This document shows positions 37,901 to 49,900 of a stretch of 64,000 nucleotides of DNA, one piece after another. The number at the start of each line of letters is the position of its first letter. Positions within the stretch are counted from its first letter, which is position 1. This DNA comes from Cyclina sinensis. Taxonomy: Eukaryota; Mollusca; Bivalvia; Venerida; Veneridae. Both the position numbers and the translations under genes were made by a program. The notes under the pieces are model-generated. The model ran no database searches. It was given only the letters and a program-made list of their open reading frames with translations, and was not told the origin of the DNA. The stretch is taken from NCBI GenBank assembly GCA_012932295.1, contig JAAONU010000008.1, positions 37,562,949 to 37,626,948 on the forward strand, read 5' to 3'.

Positions 37901-40900
37901 TTTTGTAGTCGCTACCGAAAAAAAAAATGTTTAGTAACATTTTCAGTTCGGCTGTGTGGCACCTGCAGATATTATAAAAAAATATGCTTATAATAACAGT
38001 GGTCTTTGATTTTTCTCATAATAAATTAATAAAATTATAGTTTTAGCACTCAATTTATTACTCATTTTATCGATACATGAGAAAGATTTCATATGAGATA
38101 TAACAGTAAGTGTTGATACACGTTTGATGTTTTCAGGTAAAAGTAAATAAAGACACAGAGATAAAATGAAGAAAAGATATCAAAAATATTTATATCTATC
38201 TGTGAACAAAGAATAAGGAAAAACAAACGAAAACAACAACAACAAAACATGTGTCTTTGAATATAGATGTATTATTGATTTAAATAACAGACTCTGTGAT
38301 ACTTATCTGAACCACTCTGAATATATGATGGCCTTTATTTTTCAAGATTGTTCTCATGTTAAATAAGTAATTGAAATTGAAAAAAAAACTTGATTATGGG
38401 TAAGTTTAGTTTGCATGCACTTATTTCCATTGATTGGGAAACAAATTCTTGCAGTTTGAATTGATAATCCTGCTCTGTGAGTTTTCCTCTAGGTTTAAAC
38501 AAGTGTGTGCGAAAACAAGTAAATACACATTGCAAAACAAGCGGAAACTCTTGTCAACAGTTGACACTTCTGGAAAAAGCATACGTCATTATTGAGTGGA
38601 ATAGACATGAACTCGGTTTCATGACCTTTTTTACGCTACATATCCTCGCTTTAAGTGAAAATACTTCGACAGCCATAGTCGCTTTCATTTGAATAATAAA
38701 ATATATAGATCAATAAATTATATTGCCGAAAACCACCAAAAGTGGAAATTAGTTATAATTCTCTGTAAAAACCACTCTTTTTATTCAAATGTTCGGACAC
38801 ATGTCCTTTTTCAAGAATAAAACCAGAATTATATAGGAACCAAGTTATATACGTATTTACTTAACGGGGCTGTATAATAAATTATATATTGAACTACGTC
38901 TCCTCTATTGTTTATTTTATTGTCCTTAATTTCTATTAAAGTGAGTTAAAGATACTGCGTAATGTGAACATTGCCTGGTAAAATCTTGTATCATTTTCAT
39001 TTAAGCGTTAAAACATCAGCATCTGCTTAAATCTAATACTCCTCTGGCGGTTGTATGTGGATCGCCTGACAGTGTAGCCCAGATGCCACCACGTGAAGCC
39101 TTAGGAAGGCAGCATTATATTCCAAAATTAAATCTACCCAATAGTAGGGAATACAATGCGGAGATACATTTAGTGGCGACTGAAGATAGTACAGTTGTTA
39201 TAATAAGAGGAGATTATGATCAGCTAGACACTGTGAACTTACAGGAGAAGGCTACAGTCGAACTGTTGAGAGTGACCAGGTATTTTATGTCTTGGTTAAG
39301 ACTTATCGTTAGATATTGAGTGCAACAAATAATATATAAATAAAAACAAATATGTGACGACCAAGATGTGTATCAAAACAAAGACTTATTTTGTTTTAGG
39401 ATTGCTATATAAAATGAAAATATACATTCCAGATTTTATTTTGCTCATTGCCACTTACCTGAGCTTTATGTGTGGCAATTACATGTCACGTATGTAAATC
39501 TCATACTTATTCATTTATATGAATAAGATGTCATAAGTTTGAGAGTATTTGGGGATGACAAAGTTGGTTTCCTTCGTGTGTATACCTTATATGGAACTGT
39601 ATCTTACTAACGGGGGAGTGTTATAAAAGAAACTTTATGCCTCATAATAAAACAAAGATCTTAGACATGGAAGCAAAAACAAAAACTAACAGTGAAAATA
39701 AAAAGGAGTAATTTTTCGTAGATGGTCTGATACAAAAAATACAAATAAGTTTACTGTATTTCCTCCACACCACGTATCCCCATGCGTTAGAAAAAAAAAT
39801 GATTACATGCAAATATTTGGTATGCATCATTGCCACACGTGAAGTAAATTTACATTTAAACCTTAATATAAGCTAAATGACTGACAATTATCTAGGCGAG
39901 TCATGTTATGCCATATTTCTTCTTAACTAAGCCGATTCTGTCTGTTATATATATTCTTTCAGATATACAACATAACTTCTACGAAACCAATTCAGGTTCA
40001 GCTACAACTCCGTAGATCTACAACTGTTACTCCTATTTGGGCCTCACTTGTAGTAATACCGCCGGTAGATCAATACAAGACAAAGCATGTATTTCCCGGA
40101 TTTCCGACAGACGACTACGAATTTAAGTAAATGCGGCGTTTTGAAATCGTTTTTTTCGTTTTTTTTTCTTAAAATATTCTTATTCGTGTCTTAGCTTTGA
40201 AACTAAGGTTAACAAATGCCTCCGGTACGCGGAGTAAACCTTGAATTATGCTTGACATACATTGTTAGTGTCCTTGCTTTTTTAGAAGTATTGATCACTG
40301 ACTTTGTGTTCAAATTGACCATTATGCTTGGCGGCTAAGATGTATGCTGGTTGTTCAGAAATCCTGTAATTCAGAAATAGCTTGGACTTCTTCCAGTTCC
40401 AGGACTGATATTTTAGATAAGAATGTACAATCAAATGTAGTTCAAAATTTAAATTTCTGATGAAGCAACTAATGAAAAGTATACTGATCGGTAATATTTG
40501 CTTTAAGATCACCTCAAAAGCTAAGACTGAGCTATTGTGCGATACCATGCCGTCCGTATACAGTCGTCCAGCACTTACTTTAACTGACATCTTCTCTGAA
40601 ACCACCGGACCAAAGTTGATGGAACCTTTCATGAAGCTTAAGCAAATAATAATGTTTAAGAACTTCTATTTCATGCAAAACTCTGGTTGCTATTGTTACG
40701 TGAATGGAAATATTTAAAAAAATGTGTGTGTCGCATTTTAGTGGACCTCTGCTAAGATGGTTCAATTTTTGACATAAGGGTCATCATAGGCCCTTCCCCA
40801 GGGTTCACTATTTATTAGATAGACAACGATAGGTAATACTTAAAAAAATCTTCTGTTAAACCTTTTTACTTTGTCTTAAATAGTAACGTTTCTAAACATT

Positions 40901-43900
40901 TCTAGTAAGAAACCCAAATACCCTGATTTCAGTGTGTGGAATTGTTGTAAAGTCCTTCACAAATTTTGTTCAGATCATGACCCTAGGGTCAAAACTTACT
41001 CCTTATTTTGCGTCACATATTTAATTTTTATAGGATCTTTTATTAAAATATCTCTAAAAGCGTAAAGCCCAGAGCAATACCAAATTGTTCAAATCATGGC
41101 CCATGGGTCAGAAAAGTCAGCGCCCATAGGAAATATTTTATATAGATTTTTTGCTGAAACTTATTCGCTCAATGATTTCAAGAAGAACGTTATTTTACAT
41201 ATTTTCTTTTTTCTTTGATTCTCATGTGAATTTCACAATAATCATGTCCGACCTACTGAGCTTGACCAACTTGACATAATCACTATGTTTAATCATCTAT
41301 GTATATAAAATTTGGACCACAGGTACAGTTTTGCATGTCGACTTAAGCTTCATCATTGGATGACTTGATCACCTTAACTTTTTTTCTTGTTTTCTAAGAT
41401 ACAACATTGAAATTTGAAGGAAAAATTTGGACCACATTTTTTGTTTGCATGTAGATTTTAAATCTGACAGTGGCTGGAGTTGACCTTCTCACTATAAATC
41501 TTGTTACAGATACAGAAAAGATATTAAAAATTTGCCACGTCCAAGAAGTCACTAGTTAGATATCACAGTATAAAATCTGATCAAGTGATGGAGGTCAGAG
41601 TATCGGTAACCCCATTTAGTGAGCATAATGTTGGATCTCTTAGTATGTTGTACTCTAGTTGAATGTATTTTGTTTAGCAGTTTGTACTCAGATAGTGATA
41701 TAGGACCAACATCAGTGAACTCTTTCTATGTTAAGGATCACTTTTAATAAACTTGAAGTGTAATCAAAACAAAAAGATGTATAAAATGGACGTTTTTACA
41801 ATTAAACATATTAATAATCTCTCACGCGATGTTTGAGCTATTGGAAGCGACACAGCTATCCTATAAACGTTTTATTACCACTCGTGTTTTTACAGTATAG
41901 CAGTGTGTGTTTTGTGTCAAAATTAGAAAATATTTTCATTGTGTTTTAGGAGCAGTACTGCAGTCGATAAATTTGGTTCTGATGTTACAAGTAAAGTTTC
42001 CGGCAGTGGTCTACAAATAATTCAGTACAATTCACCAACTTTTTCCTTGACATTTTTATCGTCACAAACACCAGGTGGAATGATTGTAGTTCCGAGTGAT
42101 GTGAACTACGACGATATAAATAAGGTATAAATATTTTCTTTTTTCGTGTATTTCCATTCACTGAAATATCGTCATCACACACGAACTTATTGTAGACCAG
42201 GTGTTTTGTTTTCACCAAATTATTTTTCAGTCTTTTTTGCATACTTTATGCATGTATTTTAACATATATTGTATCAGGATAAATTTATCAAGTACTTTCA
42301 TGTCTCTTTCATCAATAAACTTAGGTTGAATAAATATTAATGAAATCACACGTTTAAATCACCTGAGCACAGGGCAATAGTTGCTCATAGTGTTTTTAAG
42401 GTCGGCCTCTACACTAGTAGGTCATCTATTGTCCTTTGACCGTATGTTCTTAACATTTGTCAATCTAGTTTGTTATAGCCCAACATTTTTTACCCAACTT
42501 TAAGGTATTAGAATACTAATAAACATTTTGTCAGCCCTCATTAAATTGACCTTTTTTAAGAAATATACTATCCTAGGACAAAATATAGACAATATAAGAC
42601 ACGCTTACCGTGGGGGTTTCAAGAAATGACAAATATTCAAACCTTTCCCGACTTACTGGGTTTATAATGTAAGGAGAAACACAATCTGTTTTTCTAAGAC
42701 TGAATATAAAAAGTAACTGTTACTTGGTATGTAATCATTCATATTATGATGACCTACTGACTGCTGACAAAAACAAACAAATAAAATGAAAAGCCAAAAG
42801 TGAAAAGAAACGAAATATGATTATAATCATTGCACGAATTTACCCCACCCACTTCATTATGAGGGAATGTTGTCAACGTAAACTTCAACATAAATATTCG
42901 GGGCTTCAAATTAGGTATAATTATTTTTATTCACGTACAATTCTTAACAAATTGGCAAAATATCAATTACTTTTACCGTCTAGTTAGTGGTGAAATTTAT
43001 AACTGAAATCACCGATACACAAATTTTCATCGATTTACCATGTTGAAAAGCTTTGTTACAATTGAAATATATTTAAAATGAAAGAAACTGAATTTGAATT
43101 CTATAAAAGTTATTGTTGTTAAACCAAAACAATGTAAAACTCCCAAGAACTAAAGAAAAAAAATGACTTGAATGGGGTTTGAACCCATGCCTTTCAGTGA
43201 AAATGTCTTAATCCTACACACATTAATGGAACTGAATACTGAATAACCAAACTCGCGCAGAAGTTTTGTCGCACGACAGCACAGAAGATTCTGAAACTTG
43301 ATTATGTGGGTCCAAAACTCAGGTCACCATGTGTGGTCATAATCTAGGTGACATTGTATTCCAACTGGAGATCACTTTCATAAACAGTCAGATTGTTCGT
43401 TCTGATTGTAATCCTGTTCTTGAATATTAAAGGAGTTAAGTGGAGTCCAAAACAAAGTCGCAGTATAACTTGTGAACGCATCACAGGTCATATTTTGTCC
43501 ATTGTTTCAAGAAACTTTTAGATAGTATTTGTTACGAAAATCGTTTACATGAGTTTTACAAAAAGTTATGCGCAGTCAAAAAAGTCACTATCTCAGATCA
43601 TTGGAAAACGTATGAAACTTGAACAAATTATTTGAATTAGCATTCTCAATCCTCAGTTGGAAATTGGATCATGTGAGGTCAGAAATGCTGTCACCAATTC
43701 AGATGAAAAGAAAAACTCGTGAAAAACACTGGAGTATAATAACACGAAAATCAAAAGTATGCATATTTTTATTGGGCATAACTTTTTTTATGCCCCCACA
43801 TTGTTTGGGGGGTGCATTTTGATTTGCCCTTGTCCGTCCGTCTGTCCCAAAAAATGTGTCGCCTGTATCTCCAAAAGCACTGGAGCTAGAGTCAAAAAAC

Positions 43901-46900
43901 CTTACAGGAATGTTGATCAGCATGTGAAGTTGTGCACCTGGGGTTTCCCGTATAGATGTATTCGGAATTGTTAGAGTTATGGCCCCTTACATACTCAAAA
44001 TTTGCAATTTTCAACTTCAGTAGCTTGTAACTGCAAAAGTGCTTTAGCTAGAGTCACCCAGTTCTGAGCAGGGTTGACATACTGTGTCTGACTGAAGCAA
44101 ATGTCTATGAGAATCAAGTACAGTACCATCAGCGTTTTGGGTGGAGCTTGACATGTTTGCTTATGTCACGGGAAGACAACTGCCATAGTTTGTTGTTCTA
44201 CAGACGAGATAAGTTGCCAGTGACAATTTCAAGTGTTTCACATCAACCTCATATGGAACAAGTGTCAGTTACCATCTCATCAGAGCTCTGTCCAAGATCA
44301 TTCTAACTTCTCTATAGATCTCTATCCTCGAACAAAACAGACTTTATTAATGATCTAACACATAAGGCAGACCAAACTTCTGCAGATGTACTGCTTGGTG
44401 ATTTCAACTTAGCTTTTAATTCTACAAATTATACAAGACTGTTACAGAAATTGAATAACTATTCCCAGTGTGTTCAGCTCCCAATTCACAGAGGTGGTTC
44501 TACAATTGACCTTCTCTACATACAGAATAATATTCTACACTCCATATTACCCTGCCTGTCAACCTACTTCTCAGACAACAGCATTGTTGCCCTACAGCTT
44601 GATACCTAAATAATTTTCCTTCTTCTTAGTGAGTTTAACGCTGTCTGTTCCAATGGTTAAACAGCAGACTCAGTTTGATTGAGCATGTTCATGGACAGTA
44701 ATGGAAAATGCAAGTTACCGTCCACGCCCGTTAGCACAAGCTGAAGCAGAATTCAACATTTATGTATGGAAATGGTGAAAATTTGTTCCAACAATAATTG
44801 CTTAAAATGTTTAGCTATTTAGATGACAATGGACATTTTATAAACAGCCTGACTTACAGAACATATAACTTATGAACTTAGTACAAATTAGACATGAAAA
44901 CACCTGTTTACCATCTGCAAACTCCAAGAAACTCCAAGAATGTCCAACTATTCATACAGAATTGTGAAGGATAATTTCACGCCACAACAGGTTTCTTATA
45001 GTTGTCATTTTGTTAAACCAATCTTATTAATGATTCAGCGTGTATGACTATCTGCTAGCTATATGAGTAGCTAGGTTGAGTGGGGGCATCTGTGTCCTAT
45101 GAACACATTTCTAGTTGTTACACATTTTATAACTAAAGATTTATCATCTTGAGTGAAGAAAATAACTATTCACACATTGGACTCATTTACCTACCTATTA
45201 AGCGCATAGGCAGCCTTCAAATTGACCGCATTTTCGATCGTGCTACCCGTGCAAGGTGTGTACAGGTACAGGTTGACTCTGACCGATATATTTACTTGTT
45301 ATGTAATAATAAATTAATGTTCACTTTTAAGTTTCACTCGTATTTCAAGAAAACGAACGAATTCAGGCTTTTCTGCAACTCGCAGCCAGCGTCAGTGTTG
45401 CTGACATCGCTAGCCAGTTTATCTGCCATAGAAATACCATAATAAATTCCGACGACGTTACCATCAGATTGGAAGCGTTAGAGATCGTCAACGATCAGAT
45501 AGACCGAAGGTGACGACGGCACGTCAGGATAGATATCTGACGTTGACGCATTTACGTCATCAGTTCAAAAACGCTACAAGCACTGTGCGAGAGATTTGCA
45601 TATTTAGGGACACGGTTTAAAACCGATTGCAGGCCAGTGCAAACCCGTTAATGGCTAGGAGGTCTTATGAAGGCCAGATCCCTAATAACAGACTGTGCTC
45701 TCAGTCTGCCCGCCGTCATCTCTGTTTGGACCGTCCCGAGTAATTTAAGGTGCTCTTTAGTGATGAGTCACGATTTAACCTTATCTGTGCTGATTGTAGA
45801 ATTCGGTTATTTCGACGAAGATGGAAATGCTTTAACCAGAACTGTTTATTAGAGCGAGATCGTTTAGGAGGGGATAGTGTAATGGCCTGAGGAGGTATAA
45901 TGGGCAGTGAGAAAACATACCTTGTTATTAATGGTAATTGCCCAAGGTTATTTGACCAAGTTTTACGCCCAGTTATTCCTTTCCTACAATAGAACCCTGG
46001 TTGTTTAATGCATGATACACATAATGCTAAACTTATCAGAAATTATCTTGCTAGACATAAAGAGCTTGCCTTGGCCCGCTTGCTATCTGGACATGAATCC
46101 ATTTGAACATTTATGAGATTTGCTTGGTCGAAGAGCAAGGAAAAACCATGTTATCAACAATATTAATGACTTGTCTGCAGCCTTAGTTCACGAGTGTAAT
46201 GCCATTCCCGCCGACGTCAGAAGACCTTACGTCAGGTCCATGCGGTCTGGATTACTTCCGTTGATCCGTAGACGAGGTCATAAAAGATAGTGATTAATTG
46301 CCAGGTCACTTGAAAAATATCTGCAGGCAAAAAAGCAGTTACAAAACATTGCAAATCTGCAACTTTTACTTTTCTCTCAGGACTACGTTATTCACACGTA
46401 AAACAATGTTCTGTTTATTAAGAAATTTCAAATAAAATTAAAGCATCGTGTAGCTAATAAATTTTTGCACATTTTGATACCAAATTTGCCTATATTTTGT
46501 TTTTTTAAGTGTAAAAAATTTCCCTCTAACCAAGTGCACACTTTCTTTTTCGTGTTAGTATATTTTCATGAAAGTGGCTGAGAAAGTTTGACATCTGTTG
46601 GATATATTATAACTTAGGTCATTTGTGGTCAAAACTGCCACACTATAATCATCGGTTTAGGTCGTGTAAGAGCTTTTGAACAGTCAAGAGGTCACATTTC
46701 GATCCTAATTTTCATTATAAAAGTATACAACTAGTCCCTATTAATTGTTCCGATAACAGCTAGCATATACCTGAAACTTGGTCTATGGAGACAAAAACTG
46801 AAAAACAGTGTGAACGCACTAGAGGACACATTTTTGACCGATTCTTTATAGAAGTAAACCACAAACTTCAAAGAATACTAAGTAATTGTAAGCTTAGTCA

Positions 46901-49900
46901 TTTTAATCAAAAAGCCGACCTACAGTTTATTTCAATGGAAAATTCTCCTCACTGTTCTTGAATCATTATGTATTTCAAGGTAGTTTTCTTACTAATGATA
47001 GCGCATGATTATTCTTCCACTGCTTAGCCTGATTTTGACGTTGACCTTTTACCTTTTTGCTCATAAAACAGTGATATTCTGATAAGCTGGGAAGGTCTAT
47101 TTTAATCCTTTTTTTACCAATGCTTACAGTGAAGACATTTCAAAATTGAATATTGCATCATTGTTTTTTTCCCGTATGGTTATGTATACTGCAAATCCAA
47201 GTCAGGCAAAACAATCCTCGAGATGTCAAATAAATGATTATCCTCCATTACGAGTGTTAACGCCATCGGCGAATGTTAGAGGATTCAAAATTCGCAGAAA
47301 ACACGTAGTTTAACTCCTTTTTACTGAAAGCATTTTAAATAACGCGCTTTTAAAATTACTTAATGTGAAATATATATTAAGCAAGAACATTATAAATAAC
47401 ATGTTTTCGAATTACTGTTTTGAACCATAAAGCGGACATGAACTAACAGTTACTATATTTATTGCAAAAACCACGCGCATTTTTTAATTTACGCACTTTC
47501 AAATACTAGCTAGTGAGTTTCTAATCATGAGCACACACAGACACTAGGTTTGTAAAAATAAATAATGTTGAAACTTAAGTCACATGCTTTCTTTAATTAA
47601 TTGGTTTGCGGTATCAAGAAAGAGCATTTTGACTCACATGGTTTTGCAATCACTAGGTAATTATATATAAAGCAAGGTCATAATAATTCACGTCATGTCT
47701 ATTTGTCAGATTTGCAGAGTTACAGCAGGACAACCTGGTGATGGGGTGGATAATGATTGTGATGGTCTGATAGATGAAGAACAATGCTCCGATGACGTCA
47801 CACCTGGGACAATAGGTAAAGCTGATTGATAAAAGGTCAAAATTCAAACATGTAATTGTAAGAGCATCACCGGTCTGTACTTCTAATCGGTGAACGATTA
47901 ATTCAAAATTTCTGGTTGATACCAGTGGAACATTAATAGTATTTTTAGTGTGTTAACATTTAACATTCCTACAGTATAAACAAAAATGTTTCCTAAGACA
48001 ATGTTTATTATAGCAACATAATAGAAGAATGACCAAAGTTTAGATATTTAACTATTTCATATATACAATACTTATTCTGAGTCTTACTTCATAAGAACTT
48101 GATAACGACATAAAATTAAATACTTTGAAAGCTTAAATTGGAAACAAACCATATAAGTTTTCTTTTGGAGCACTCAGTTTTAAATTAGTGATTGGAGGAT
48201 TCCAATCTGACTGAAAAACATGATTTATCTACGGTTTAGCGGAGTGTTATTTAGGAGCTGATTTTAATCAGATTCGGAGGATCCAGTCCTGTATTGCACT
48301 GTGTATATTTTTAGATTAAATTTTTTGGCCTTGGCTGGGAAAGACGCTAACACTACTTGGTTCAAAAACTGTTCATATTTCCTTCTTGCGGCAGCTCATT
48401 GACGATTTGTGCACACACATTGTAAGATGAATATTTTAGGAATTGGGATCCCAAGCTACGGCAATCTGTTAAAAACAATGAATTCTCAATGACGGAAAGG
48501 CACGTGATAAGAAAACGTGGGTCGTAAGATTATAGGAAATACCTCTTCAACTTTTAAATGATTTATCTTTTTAGATGTGGACATAGATGGTAGTTTGAAT
48601 GAAGACTGCGCCAGTAACACAAGTGGTATGTTTCACATTTAGAAATATTGACAACTGAATTACTAGAGACGGTTCATACCATTAAATTGTATTAAAATCA
48701 GAATTTCCTTGTCATTAGCATTTTATATTGTTATTAATTGGAAATCACCTGGCTTTTCAAGGTCACTGTGACCTTGACCCGGTGACCTGAAAAAAATGGT
48801 ATTTTTTTACTGGTAATGACGAACCTACGGATTAAGTATGAAGAACCTGGAACTAAGCTTTCTATAGTTATCGATCGGAAACCGTTTTGCTTTTCAAGCT
48901 CATGGTGACCTGAAAATCTAGATATAGTTTATCTGCTAGTCATGCCCAACTTACATTCTAAATTTAAGCATCCTGGGGCTAAGATTTCTTTAGTTATTGA
49001 CCGTTTTGCTATTCAACGTCCTTGGCCTTTGACCTGGTGACGTGAAAAACTGTTGTGGTCATCTACTGATCATCTCCAATCTACATGTCAAGATTAAACA
49101 ACAAATGACTGATGTTTCTTTAGTTATTGATCGGAAAGTTTGAACAACCAGAGACCAATGGTTCTTTTCTGAAACTGTTTTACTCTTCAAGGTCACTGTA
49201 GACCTTGACCTTTGACCTGGTGATCTGAAAATCTATAGGGGTCATTTACTAGTCATGACCAAATGGCAAACCAAGTCTTAGGAGGTGGGTCCAAGGTTTC
49301 TCTAGATATTTATCGGAAACCAAAGTGTCTACCGACGGACCGACCGACCTACCGACCGACATTTGCAAAACTGTATGCCCCCTCATCTTCGATGGGGGCA
49401 TAATTTATTTCAATATACCAAAACTTTAAGATTGTTTTTAGTTACCTTGACTCTTTAAACCCTGTTTAAATGATCAGCTCTAAATTTTGACAAAATAGTA
49501 AGTTTGCAATTTCTTTTCCTGGGTATCGGAATAGAAGGTTAAACAATGACAAGTGGGCCAAGATTCCTCAATCTTTGTATATAGGATGGCAATGACCAGT
49601 AGATGACCCTTACACCGTCACCTTGTATAACATAATAGTGTCTGATCAATTACTATAGAAAGCTTGGGCCCAGCTCCTCAAAACTTCGTAGGTAAGTTTT
49701 TCGAGACAATAAGATGACCTATGTAGTTTTTCAGGTCATTAGGTCAAAGGTCAAGGGTAACAGTGACCTTGAAAAGCACACCCTTGTCCAATGAATAAGT
49801 GTAGAATGCTTGGGCCCATGTTCCTCAAACTTTTTATATAATATTTTTATGTTGTTCATGACTTGTTGATGAGCCCTTTAGTTACTCAGGTCACCAGGTC

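Larger units (their letters stand above)
42125..47709 (+). other. Intron 14, 5.6 kb with transposon relics
   Basis: Holds a minus-strand tRNA-like fragment at about 43165-43230 (ggggtttgaaccc), a dispersed GTCCGTCCGTCTGTCC repeat at 43776-44100, a Helentron-type endonuclease fragment at about 44150-44610 and a Tc1-like transposase relic at about 45350-46290. The rest is AT-rich with nothing recognised. Confidence 0.65.

Noticed and set aside
45350..46290. Active Tc1 transposon
   Set aside because: Several in-frame stops and frameshifts, and no inverted ends found; it is a relic.
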